DNA of 35,430 nucleotides from positions 1-35,430 of the forward strand of contig JANXYP010000199.1 of the NCBI GenBank assembly GCA_025355955.1, given 5' to 3'. Each line of letters starts with the position of its first letter. Within the stretch, counting starts at the first letter, position 1. The notes under the pieces were generated by a model. It made no database searches. It worked only from the letters and a program-made list of their open reading frames with translations, and was not told where the DNA came from. Source of the DNA: Chloroflexota bacterium (lineage in GTDB: Bacteria; Chloroflexota; Chloroflexia; QHBQ01). Below are positions 24,891-32,325 of this stretch, piece by piece. Made by a program: the position numbers and the translations under genes.

Positions 24891-25238
24891 CTAGCGGGCC
24901 TGCTGCTCCAGCCTTTGGTAGATGCTGCTACCGATGCCGTGATTGCGGTATTCCGGCAGCACGTGCAGCCGAGTCGCAGCGGTGTCGTCATCATCGCGCT
25001 TGAGGATGAAACCATAGCCGATCAGCTTGCTCTCGCTACCATCTACATTCATCAGCTGGGCAAGCAGGCGAGTGTAGTAGCGGTTGTTTGGCTCATGATA
25101 GCGCTGGGTAAAACTTTCCAGGGTGATGTCATGACCCATCGGTTCAAGCGCCTCAAGCTCATCATAGAAGTTCACCACTGACACAATGTCGGACTCGGTC
25201 ATGATGCGGATAGCGTACTTCAATTCATCACTCATCAT
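24891..25238 (-). CDS. N-terminal half of an amber-split two-domain GNAT (array member 3a)
   Basis: 115 aa ending in LEQQAR then TAG (24891-24893). It aligns without gaps to the N-terminal domains of the other members and keeps the loop VLPEYRNHGIGSSIY. In the paralogs the reading frame continues through this point to the hinge; for example, the 28873-29838 gene has EQQAR followed by TWKAK. The stop is therefore a point mutation rather than a natural domain end. The truncated protein lacks the last strand and helix of the first GNAT fold. The start ATG 25238 overlaps the upstream gene by 4 nt, inside a heptad repeat. Confidence 0.7.
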   Translation of the reverse strand: MMSDELKYAIRIMTESDIVSVVNFYDELEALEPMGHDITLESFTQRYHEPNNRYYTRLLAQLMNVDGSESKLIGYGFILKRDDDDTAATRLHVLPEYRNHGIGSSIYQRLEQQAR

Positions 25239-25252
25239 TCATCATTCAGCAT
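25225..25252. repeat. Heptanucleotide tandem repeat (TCATCAT) at a gene junction
   Basis: Units TCATCAC, TCATCAT, TCATCAT and TCAGCAT. Read on the minus strand, the array encodes the last residues (LNDE) and stop of one GNAT gene and the MMSDE start of the next. Confidence 0.7.
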
Positions 25253-26212
25253 TTTCCTCATGTTCACATTGCCCTTGTGCCGCACGAAGCCGACGCTCTC
25301 GTAGAGGGGCAATGCCTTAGCGTTCTTGCCTTCCACCCCTAGCTCGACGATCGGCACGTGCTGGCGCAGGTGCTGCACGCCGAGTAGCAGCAGGGCGCGG
25401 CCCAACCCGTGGCGCTGGTAGGCAGGCACGACTCCCAGGGTGTTGACCCAGCCAACTTCCTCGCCTCGCGCCGCGTTCGCATCGGGGTCAATCGTGGTCC
25501 AGCACAGCCCAGCGACCTCACCGTTGGCGGCGAAAGCCAGAAACAGACCGGCGGGGTCGAACTCGGAGAGATTGGTAATAGCGATCATCTCATCTACAGT
25601 GCGCTGCACGCTGCCGAAATGTTCGGCGAAGCTGCCGTTGCGCGCCTGCATGAACGCCTGCTCATCCTGGCCCCTCACGAAGGTGCGTACTGTGAAGCCG
25701 GGCGGCAACTGCGCTTGTTCCGTGACGGGCGTATCGGCGGCCCGGCGCATCTCCCAGAAGTAACGCTCCGGCTCATGCCCGCGTCGCTTGAGGAAGTCAA
25801 TCATCAAGGTGTGTTTCTGGTCGGGGCCGAGGCGCAATTCGCCTGCCCCTCGCCGCCGCGCATCAGCCAGCGCCCGGTCGTAGAAGGTGCGACCCAACCC
25901 ACGCAGACGGTAGTCAGGATGAATGGTCATCTCCGCCCAGGCGAATTCGTTGCGCTCATCCTTCTCCACTACCAGCTCGCCGACCAGCTTGCCCACACTG
26001 CCGTCGGGATTGGCGACGAAGGCGAGGGTGATAACCGCACCATTGCTGAACGGGCCATTTAGCCAATCGGTATACTCCATGACGGTGTGATGTTCACCGA
26101 CCGGCTCCCGCGCCTCCACCTCTTGATGCAAGGCAACGGCAACAGGGATGTCCGCCAGGGTGAATGGGCGCAGGATAAATGGGATAGTGATTGGTTCGAT
26201 TGTCGCGGTCAT
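25235..26212 (-). CDS. Two-domain GNAT acetyltransferase (array member 4)
   Basis: A 325-aa paralog. The N-terminal loop is IHPDYRLRGLGRTFY, the hinge FLKRRGHEPERYFWEMR, the C-terminal loop VVPAYQRHGLGRALL, and the end block VELGVEGKNAKALPLYESVGF. A conserved EVGWVNTLGV strand precedes the second loop. Its ATG overlaps the stop of the upstream member by one base (TAATG), and its own stop overlaps the next start by 4 nt, so it lies in the middle of a tightly coupled set. Both GNAT loops look functional. Confidence 0.9.
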   Translation of the reverse strand: MTATIEPITIPFILRPFTLADIPVAVALHQEVEAREPVGEHHTVMEYTDWLNGPFSNGAVITLAFVANPDGSVGKLVGELVVEKDERNEFAWAEMTIHPDYRLRGLGRTFYDRALADARRRGAGELRLGPDQKHTLMIDFLKRRGHEPERYFWEMRRAADTPVTEQAQLPPGFTVRTFVRGQDEQAFMQARNGSFAEHFGSVQRTVDEMIAITNLSEFDPAGLFLAFAANGEVAGLCWTTIDPDANAARGEEVGWVNTLGVVPAYQRHGLGRALLLLGVQHLRQHVPIVELGVEGKNAKALPLYESVGFVRHKGNVNMRKMLNDE

Positions 26213-27222
26213 TACTTTGCTCCTTCTGGCTTCAATGGCTTGACCATATTGGCCCAGGCCGACTCTTGATAGAAGCCGACGCTCTCGTAGAGGCGCAGCG
26301 CGGTCGCATTCTTGCCTTCCATGCCCAGCTCGACTACTGATACACTCTGGCGTAGGTGGTGAACACCGATTAGCAGCAACGCCCTGCCCAGGCCCACGCC
26401 GCGCTGCCCCGGCACGGTGCCGAGGTGTTCGATCCAGCCGACGCTCACCTTGCGGCGGGCGTTCTCCTCCGCGCTGATCGCCGCCCAGCAGTAACCAGCA
26501 ATCTCGCCATCCTTGAAGGCAAGGAACAGCCCCTCCGGCTGGAACATCTCTTGCTGGGTGACATAGGTGGCGGTCTCGACAGTGTAGGGGGTGCTGCCAA
26601 AGTGTTCAGCGAAGCTGACGTTACGCACGTTCATGAACACTTCCAAATCCTGTTCGGGAACGAAGGTACGCACCGTGTAGCCCTCCGGCAATTGCGGGGC
26701 TGGCACGTTTTTATCGGCGGGCAAGCGCATCCGCCAGAAGTAGCGGTCAAACTCGAAGCCACGCCGCGCCAGGAACTCCTGCTTCAGCGTATGCGTTTTC
26801 GCCCCGCCGCTGTACAACCTTGCCAGCGGTTGCTCCGCCGCCTGCTGCTCAATCTGACGGTAGAGCCGCGTGCCTATGCCGCGCCTACGGTAGTCGCGAT
26901 GGACGGAGAAGCCGCTGAACGCCTGCTCCTCGCCGGGCTTATGCTCGAAATCCGCGTCGCCGATAATCGGCCCCTCGCTGCCGTCGCGATCGAGCAGGCG
27001 GGCCAGCCACCAACTACTACCCTTGCGACGGGGATCGTTCCACCAGCGCTGCTGCTCACCAATGGTGGTAGCCTGCCCATCGTCGCTGGTCGGCTCGTGC
27101 CGCTCGTTGTCATTGTAGAACGCGACCACATCGGGTAGGTCACCCTCCTCGGTGCGGCGGATTATGTAGCTGAAGTCGGTAGTATCCACCCGCTGTACGT
27201 CAATCTTTGTTAGCGTGTCCAT
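26212..27222 (-). CDS. Two-domain GNAT acetyltransferase (array member 5)
   Basis: A 336-aa paralog. AAGGAG lies about 10 nt before ATG 27222; a GTG one codon earlier is equally possible. It has an N-terminal extension of about 15 residues before the usual FSYIIRRTEEGDL start. Loops are VHRDYRRRGIGTRLY and TVPGQRGVGLGRALL, the hinge FLARRGFEFDRYFWRMRLP, and the end block VELGMEGKNATALRLYESVGF. It starts about 100 nt after the nucleotidyltransferase gene. Confidence 0.9.
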   Translation of the reverse strand: MDTLTKIDVQRVDTTDFSYIIRRTEEGDLPDVVAFYNDNERHEPTSDDGQATTIGEQQRWWNDPRRKGSSWWLARLLDRDGSEGPIIGDADFEHKPGEEQAFSGFSVHRDYRRRGIGTRLYRQIEQQAAEQPLARLYSGGAKTHTLKQEFLARRGFEFDRYFWRMRLPADKNVPAPQLPEGYTVRTFVPEQDLEVFMNVRNVSFAEHFGSTPYTVETATYVTQQEMFQPEGLFLAFKDGEIAGYCWAAISAEENARRKVSVGWIEHLGTVPGQRGVGLGRALLLIGVHHLRQSVSVVELGMEGKNATALRLYESVGFYQESAWANMVKPLKPEGAK

Positions 27223-27326
27223 CACGGTCGTTTCTCCTTGCCTGAAGTGTTATCGTCTGCTATTTTCCGCGAAAATTGCTGTTGGCGCGTCGGTCTGCAA
27301 GGGTATCTTGCGCTGCGACTTTTGGC

Positions 27327-28193
27327 CTACAGTACGCCCGCAGGCGGTTGGTCGAACGGTTGGCGCAGCGAGAGGAAACGTCTTCGCGCCGCGCTAGTAT
27401 CCACCTCCGGCATATGCTGGTCAATCAGGTTGTAGACCGCCAGCGCCAGTTGCTGCATCTGCTCGATGCCCGTCTGTGGCGCGTCGTGGAACACATCATT
27501 CAGTCGGGCAGCCAGATTGGGCGGGGCAATCGCCATCTCGGCGATGGTGCGTGCCATCCACTTGAAGCCGGGGTGGTAGATGCGGTTTAGGCCCATCAAC
27601 ATTGCCAGCATCTGCTTCGCGGCATTGGCGAACGCTTGATATACCAGCGGCAAATCGCCCCGACCTGCGATCATTGCTACCCACCACCAGGGATCAATCC
27701 CCAGGTTCGCCTCGACCATTGCCACCCTCAGCCGGTCAGGGTAATGTCGTGCCTTCGCCTGCCAGCCTTCGACCATAGGCGCGTTGTAGAGAGGTATACC
27801 ATGCAGCACGGCAGAGATAGTCTGCTGTTTGTACCCGCTAGTCTCGCACCTATCCACCACATCGGCCACGGTGCGGTTCATTCGTTCTACGGTCAGGTTA
27901 CGCATATCCATCTTCACTCCGCCCAGCCCCCATTCCTCCATCCACTCTTCCACGCTTGCATCATAGGGGTCGAGCGTCCACAGCACGCCACCAGCGGGCG
28001 CGATGTGGGCAATGCGCTGCTCGTCGCTGGGCGGCGTGGCCCAGAACACGCCAATCTCGATGTCGGAGTAGCGGTCGGCGCAGCCCCGCGCCGCCGAGCC
28101 GCCCAGCATCACTGCCTGCACGTTGGGGTTGGCGGCGATAATCGGCGCAACCTTATGCGCTATCTCTAGCCGCCACTTGCTGGCCTCGTTCAC
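27327..28193 (-). CDS. Nucleotidyltransferase-fold protein, DUF4037-like
   Basis: A 288-aa protein. Pol-beta nucleotidyltransferase marks are GGSAARG (31-37), the metal-binding pair SDIE (Asp44, Glu46), and a third acidic residue Asp96 in VKMDM. The helical C-terminal half has the MGLNRIYHPGFKWMART segment typical of DUF4037 partners. Relatives include kanamycin- and lincosamide-type adenylyltransferases and many uncharacterised enzymes that move AMP onto small molecules or proteins. The start is GTG 28193, overlapping the single-domain GNAT stop by 4 nt (GTGA). Lying inside an acetyltransferase array, it may modify related substrates; that is inference. Confidence 0.8.
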   Translation of the reverse strand: MNEASKWRLEIAHKVAPIIAANPNVQAVMLGGSAARGCADRYSDIEIGVFWATPPSDEQRIAHIAPAGGVLWTLDPYDASVEEWMEEWGLGGVKMDMRNLTVERMNRTVADVVDRCETSGYKQQTISAVLHGIPLYNAPMVEGWQAKARHYPDRLRVAMVEANLGIDPWWWVAMIAGRGDLPLVYQAFANAAKQMLAMLMGLNRIYHPGFKWMARTIAEMAIAPPNLAARLNDVFHDAPQTGIEQMQQLALAVYNLIDQHMPEVDTSAARRRFLSLRQPFDQPPAGVL

Positions 28194-28660
28194 TCTTTCA
28201 CATCCTGCAGTGGCATCTTCAGTACATGGTGGTGGGTGTGCAAACCCAGGCTCTCCCAGAAGGCCAGGCCGCGGTGGTTCTCGAGCAGCACATTTAGTTC
28301 AACATTATCTGCGCCCTCGGCCCGCATTTTAGCGAAGGCGGCGCGGGCCAGCTCTTGACCCCAGCCCTGCCGCCGCGCCTGCGGCACGATGTAGAAGTCC
28401 ATCAATATGCCAAACTTGTTGCTCGAACCGGGGAAGTTCTCAAACACTGCGAACATGGTGGAGCCGACAAGTCGCTCACCATCGTAGGCAAACCAGATGT
28501 AGCGCTGACCTTGCAGCGCCAGATCAAACTGGCTACGCAGCCATGGCATCATGTCGTCGGTGTCACCAGACTCAGTGGGCAACTCGGCAATGTAGGCCGG
28601 GTAGATCTGCGCGAAGGTCGGCCAGTCACTCGCGGTAACTGGTCGGATGGTCAAACTCAT
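28190..28660 (-). CDS. Single-domain GNAT acetyltransferase
   Basis: 156 aa from ATG 28660, preceded by AGGGAG; a longer frame would read through repeats. A classic GNAT: SLTIRPVTASDWPTF at the start, a central MDFYIVPQARRQGWGQELA loop, then VELNVLLENHRGLAFWESLGL. It is closer to generic small GNATs than to the two-domain paralogs around it, so it is probably not a fragment of one. Overlaps the nucleotidyltransferase start by 4 nt. Confidence 0.88.
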   Translation of the reverse strand: MSLTIRPVTASDWPTFAQIYPAYIAELPTESGDTDDMMPWLRSQFDLALQGQRYIWFAYDGERLVGSTMFAVFENFPGSSNKFGILMDFYIVPQARRQGWGQELARAAFAKMRAEGADNVELNVLLENHRGLAFWESLGLHTHHHVLKMPLQDVKE

Positions 28661-28691
28661 TGTCACTCCCTTCAAATACCTATTGGCTGTT

Positions 28692-28862
28692 CGGACCCAT
28701 CCCCACTGCTCCCGATGATAGCTTGATGTGCTGTAGCACGGACCCACCCCACTGCTCCCGATGATAGCTTAATATGCTGTAGCACGGACCCACCCCCACT
28801 GCTCCCGATGATAGCTTGACGTGCTGTAGCACGGACCCACCCCAACCCCTCCCGGCGGGAGG
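28692..28862. repeat. Three 46-47-bp tandem units ending in a GC-rich hairpin
   Basis: Units at 28692-28738, 28739-28784 and 28785-28831 each read CGGACCCA...CCCACTGCTCCCGATGATAG and end CTGTAGCA. A fourth partial unit runs into CCCCTCCCGGCGGGAGGGG. The sequence fills the only sizeable gap inside the GNAT array and is related to the GC-rich family at 34270-34510. Confidence 0.75.
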
Positions 28863-28872
28863 GGAATAGAGG

Positions 28873-29838
28873 TTAGCCAAGCTGCTTCAGCATGACGAAG
28901 CGACTGTCGTGCCGCTCAAAGCCGACGCTGGTGTAGAGCGGCAAGGCGCGCTCGTTCTTGCCCTCCACCCCCAGCTTGATGTTGCTGACCCGCTGGCGCA
29001 GCCAGTTCACGCCGGTAAGCAGCAGCACTCGGCCCACGCCTTGCCGCCGATAGGCAGGCATCACCGCCAGATCTTCGATCCAGCCCTCGCTCTCGGCGTT
29101 GGGATGTACGATTGCCGCGCAAATACCAGCAGGCTCCGCACCGGCGAAAGCGAAGAATATGCCGTCGGGATTGAAGTTGGGCTGCTTTATCCAATGCAAA
29201 ATCTGCTCGAACGGCACGGTGGTGAGGGCAAAGTGACCGGCGAAAGCGGAGTTGATCAAATGGTGATAAAGCTGCTCATCCTGCCCTGGCTTGAAGGTAC
29301 GTATCGTTATGCCGTCCAGCCACTGGGCTGCGATTACCGGATGCGCGGCGGGCAGCAGCATCTCCCAGCTAAAGCGATCGAACTTGAAGCCGCGCCGCTC
29401 CAGAAACTCGCGCAGCAAGGTGTAGCGCTGGTTATCCTCGACCAGCACGGTCTTTGCCTTCCATGTCCGAGCCTGCTGCTCCACCAGGTCATAGAGGGCG
29501 CGGCCCACTCCACGATTGCGGTAATTGGGATGCACCTCGACTGTGCCAAAGCTAAATCCCTCGGCTGTAGGCGGGCGCATCCCAGCCCGACCGATCATTG
29601 CGCCCTCGCTGCCGTCGGGGTTGCTGAGGTTGGCTTGCCAACGGGTGTATTCAAATGATGAGGGGCTGCTAAACCACTCGATGTAATCGTTCACCGTCTG
29701 GCTGTTGCTTTCGATGGTTGGCTCCAGGCGATTGATCTCGACAACGAACTCGGCTAGCGCCTGCACCTCGTCGTTGCGGCTAAGTCGAATGTGGTAGCTG
29801 ATCTGTTCCCTGGTTAGGCTATTGATGGTTATGCCCAT
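28873..29838 (-). CDS. Two-domain GNAT acetyltransferase (array member 6)
   Basis: A 321-aa protein with AAGGAG eight nt before ATG 29838; it is the first GNAT gene of the array in the direction of transcription. Loops are VHPNYRNRGVGRALY and VMPAYRRQGVGRVLL, the hinge FLERRGFKFDRFSWEML, and the end block IKLGVEGKNERALPLYTSVGF. It is separated from the next gene by 212 nt of tandem repeats, so the downstream genes may have their own promoter or depend on read-through. Confidence 0.9.
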   Translation of the reverse strand: MGITINSLTREQISYHIRLSRNDEVQALAEFVVEINRLEPTIESNSQTVNDYIEWFSSPSSFEYTRWQANLSNPDGSEGAMIGRAGMRPPTAEGFSFGTVEVHPNYRNRGVGRALYDLVEQQARTWKAKTVLVEDNQRYTLLREFLERRGFKFDRFSWEMLLPAAHPVIAAQWLDGITIRTFKPGQDEQLYHHLINSAFAGHFALTTVPFEQILHWIKQPNFNPDGIFFAFAGAEPAGICAAIVHPNAESEGWIEDLAVMPAYRRQGVGRVLLLTGVNWLRQRVSNIKLGVEGKNERALPLYTSVGFERHDSRFVMLKQLG

Positions 29839-29930
29839 GTTGCTCCTTAATTATTTTCGTGTTTGCCTCCCGCCTTACGGAAAGGTGATGGGGAGAATAG
29901 GTTGGGCTTGCCACTCGGACCCTCTCCTAG

Positions 29931-29983
29931 CCTCCCCCGGTGGGGGAGGAGCAAAGCACTAGTCCTCAGTCCTCAGTCCTCAT
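29931..29983. repeat. GC-rich hairpin followed by heptanucleotide repeat (TCCTCAG)
   Basis: CTCCCCCGGTGGGGGAG (about 29933-29949) is a family hairpin. Units TCCTCAG, TCCTCAG and TCCTCAT occupy 29963-29983, adjacent to the end of the 69-aa ORF. Confidence 0.6.
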
Positions 29984-29990
29984 TGCTGAC

Positions 29991-30200
29991 CTACCCCAGC
30001 TTCAGGCGAAGGAAGGCGGCTTCGCGCACGTTGCTGCCGTGCTGTTCGGCGCGCTGCTGGCGTTGGGCCTTTTCCAGCGGGTCGGCGGGCTGTGGCTGCG
30101 GTTCGGCGCTGACTGGGCGCATCCCCACCTCCAGCTTCAGCCGGATGTAGAACTTGCGCTTGGGCGCGTTACTACGGTCGCGCTCCAGGGTTGCTTGCAT
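29991..30200 (-). CDS. Putative small basic protein, 69 aa
   Basis: ATG 30200 has AGGAG six nt upstream; a longer reading to 30290 lacks spacing for a ribosome-binding site. The protein is highly charged: KRKFYIRLKLEVGMRP, a Pro/Gln-rich middle, then EAAFLRLKLG at the end, so an RLKL motif occurs twice. No known family recognised. It lies on the same strand, 150 nt before the first GNAT gene, and could be the first cistron of the array or an independent small gene. Confidence 0.4.
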   Translation of the reverse strand: MQATLERDRSNAPKRKFYIRLKLEVGMRPVSAEPQPQPADPLEKAQRQQRAEQHGSNVREAAFLRLKLG

Positions 30201-30330
30201 TGGCTCGCTCCTGTTCGTGTGGTTGACTGCGGGTTGGCTACGTTCGACCTGACTACGTTCTATCTGTCTTCCTTCGATCACGATTGCCACCCTTTCTTTC
30301 CCGCCCCAGCCCTAGATGTTTTGGGGACAA

Positions 30331-30380
30331 TAAAACTCCGTGCGTGGCTTCGACTTGCGTACAGGGCCACTCACGGAGTT
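30331..30380 (-). terminator. Rho-independent terminator or attenuator after the 58-aa ORF
   Basis: On the minus strand AACTCCGTGAGTGGC and GCCACGCACGGAGTT form a 15-bp stem with one mismatch and a 17-nt loop, followed by TTTATTG. It begins about 30 nt after the stop of the 58-aa ORF and lies before the 69-aa ORF and the GNAT array. Confidence 0.65.
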
Positions 30381-30410
30381 CATCTTCGGGCTGAGGTTGG
30401 GGTTACGGTG

Positions 30411-30587
30411 TCAACACCGTCGCCGCCTGAAGATTGGCACAGTACGCCTATTCTGATCGCTAGCGGCTACCGCCGTAAGCACAACGCTACCGCTGATCCC
30501 GAATTGGGTCGCGGTCGCGGGCAGCCGGAACTGGCAACCGCTGATTTCAGCGGCCAGTTGGCTCACGATGCTGGCGTTCCATGCCAT
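30411..30587 (-). CDS. Putative small protein, 58 aa
   Basis: ATG 30587 is preceded by AGGTGAG at seven nt; GTG 30593 is an alternative. The sequence starts MAWNASIVSQLAAEISGCQ, continues with a Ser/Thr/Ala/Val-rich middle and ends RRRRC. It has two cysteines (one near residue 18, one at the C-terminus). No known family recognised. Support comes from the ribosome-binding site and the terminator just downstream, not from homology. A peptide-precursor role would be speculation. Confidence 0.35.
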   Translation of the reverse strand: MAWNASIVSQLAAEISGCQFRLPATATQFGISGSVVLTAVAASDQNRRTVPIFRRRRC

Positions 30588-30798
30588 CTTCACTCACCTG
30601 CCTTCCTGTAAGATTTGCTCCCTGTGGCCCTGACATTCAGCCTGGGCCGGAACCGTTGCAAGATAATGCTGCGGCAATCCCTCTGCCGCGTCGCTATTGT
30701 AGCACAACTGTCAAATCCTGAACATCAGTCTAAAGATGTAGATATGAGGACTGATCGCGCCTCCATCACCAGGATTAGGCATAAAGAATGGTGTATTA

Positions 30799-30962
30799 TA
30801 CCAATTAGCGGTGGTGCCGCGATAGATTGAGGCAGGGCGAATCACGGTTCGCCCCTACAGAACTATAGCATCTCCTCTTAGCGGTGGTGCCGCGATAGAT
30901 TGAGGCAGGGCGAACAACGGTTCGCCCCTACAGAACTATAGCATCGCCTCGGCTATTTGGTA
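30799..30962. mobile_element. Miniature inverted-repeat element, family A, with duplicated 73-bp core
   Basis: The ends are TACCAATTAGC (30799-30809) and GCTATTTGGTA (30952-30962). Between them a 73-bp unit starting TAGCGGTGGTGCCGCG occurs twice (30806-30878 and 30879-30951) with few differences. It is the reverse-orientation relative of the element at 17-108. Confidence 0.75.
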
Positions 30963-30970
30963 TTACACGC

Positions 30971-30993
30971 AAAAAGCCCCCGCTGGGGGGCTT
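30971..30993 (-). terminator. Terminator downstream of the polyprenyl synthase gene
   Basis: On the minus strand AAGCCCCCC-AGC-GGGGGCTT is followed by TTTGCG, giving a GGGGGCTTTTT end. It is about 120 nt beyond the stop at 31111. Nothing else is seen in 30994-31110. Confidence 0.7.
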
Positions 30994-31110
30994 AGGAGAA
31001 TCTCGAACCTGATCAATCTTTAAGGGAGGTGTTTTATATCACCATTGCTTGGACTCTGATGTAGGTCAGCATTTCTCCCCAACCCCCGCTGGGTGCTTCA
31101 ATATTGTGGT

Positions 31111-32139
31111 TTATCGATCCCGCTCCACCGCAAAATCGGCGATCGCCTCCAGCGCCTGGCGGTTCTCGTTGTTGGGGAAGTCGGCTAGCGCCTCCTTGGC
31201 CTCGTTGGCGAACAGGCGGGCCTGACGGTAGGCCAGCTCCAGCGCGTTCGACTCCTTGATTAGCTTGACCGCGTGGTTGACCTGCTCATCGTTGTCCACT
31301 TTGCCCTCGATTACGCTGCGTACCAACTGGCGCTCGTCGTCGCTGCGGGCTTCGTCCATGAAGTACATCGCGGGCAGGGTGACGGTGCCGTGGCGCAGGT
31401 CGTTGCCCACCGGCTTGCCGAGATCGGCGGTGTTGCTCTGGAAGTCGAGGATGTCGTCAATCACCTGGAAGGCCATGCCCATCTGTCGCCCGTAGCGGCC
31501 CAGCCGCTCTACCCCCTGCTCCGGCGCTAGCCCCACCACCGCGCCAATGCGGCAGGCGGCCTCGAATAGCGAGGCGGTTTTGGCGTAGATGCGGGCGTAG
31601 TAGTTTTCCCGCGCCCGCTCTGGGTTGCGCCCGCTGGCGATTTGCGCCAGCTCGCCATCCATAATCGTCACCAGGCTATCGGCGAAGAGGCGCACGGCGC
31701 GGATATTCTCGCTGCGCGTGCTGAGGCTGGCAGCGTGGGCGAATAGGTAATCGCCGGTTAGCACGGTTGCGCCGTTGCTCAGGATTGAGTTGAGGGTCGG
31801 CTTGCCACGCCGCAGCAGCGAATCGTCAATCGTGTCGTCATGCACCAGGCTGGCGGTGTGTAGCAGTTCGATGGCCGCACCGACGGGTACCAGGTGGGGG
31901 ATGTCGTACTTATAGAAGCGGGCGGACAGTAGCAGCACGGTGGGCCGCAGGCGCTTGCCACCAGCACTGATGATTGCTTCAAGGATGTCGGCGAGGAAGG
32001 CGTAGTTTACTTGTGCTACTGAGCGTAGCAATTCTTCGACTAGCTTGAGTTCTTCTTGCACTGGGTTGACCAGCGCAGCAGGGTTGGGCTTATCAGGGAC
32101 GCTTATATGGGGGTTGGATAGGGGCGATGTGGTTGCCAT
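31111..32139 (-). CDS. Long-chain trans-polyprenyl diphosphate synthase
   Basis: A 342-aa enzyme that condenses isopentenyl diphosphate onto an allylic diphosphate to make the side chain of a quinone or a similar long prenyl product. The first Asp-rich motif DDTID is at 101-105 and the second, DDILD, at 228-232, with GGKRLRP (60-66) and the GKPVGNDLRHGTVTLP block after it. The fifth residue before the first motif is Ala (TASLVHDD), the small residue typical of enzymes making long chains. The exact length (heptaprenyl to decaprenyl) cannot be read. Menaquinone synthesis is the likely use. ATG 32139 has only a weak AAAG upstream. It has its own consensus promoter and terminator. Confidence 0.9.
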   Translation of the reverse strand: MATTSPLSNPHISVPDKPNPAALVNPVQEELKLVEELLRSVAQVNYAFLADILEAIISAGGKRLRPTVLLLSARFYKYDIPHLVPVGAAIELLHTASLVHDDTIDDSLLRRGKPTLNSILSNGATVLTGDYLFAHAASLSTRSENIRAVRLFADSLVTIMDGELAQIASGRNPERARENYYARIYAKTASLFEAACRIGAVVGLAPEQGVERLGRYGRQMGMAFQVIDDILDFQSNTADLGKPVGNDLRHGTVTLPAMYFMDEARSDDERQLVRSVIEGKVDNDEQVNHAVKLIKESNALELAYRQARLFANEAKEALADFPNNENRQALEAIADFAVERDR

Positions 32140-32228
32140 CTTTATAATCCAAAATTGTGTGGTTCGACCTTAGCAGCCGAACAATCATTGCAACCTCTTA
32201 TCTGGTTGCCACCGTAATGCTCTTAGGG

Positions 32229-32258
32229 ATTATAACCCGCTGCCACATACTTTGTCAA
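32229..32258 (-). promoter_or_regulatory. Consensus sigma-70 promoter for the polyprenyl synthase gene
   Basis: On the minus strand TTGACA (32258-32253) and TATAAT (32234-32229) are both perfect and 18 nt apart. The expected start is near 32222, giving a leader of about 80 nt. Confidence 0.8.
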
Positions 32259-32325
32259 GATATTCACAAACTTTGCGCGACACCCATTAGTCATCCCGAA
32301 GGTTGCGGCTAGCCAGATGGGGCAT

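Noticed and set aside
24315-27138. Long plus-strand frames (217-288 aa) opposite the GNAT array
   Set aside because: They are GC-rich shadows of the acetyltransferase genes, without ribosome-binding sites or recognisable motifs.
28692-28831. Possible CRISPR array
   Set aside because: The 46-47-bp units are directly contiguous with no variable spacers, so this is a simple tandem repeat.
29940-30611. 223-aa plus-strand frame
   Set aside because: It starts in a GC-rich repeat, has no family features, and runs antisense to two small ORFs with better start signals.
30696-30714. TTGACA and TACAAT on the minus strand upstream of the 58-aa ORF
   Set aside because: The boxes are only 7 nt apart, which does not fit a sigma-70 promoter; no better pairing was found.
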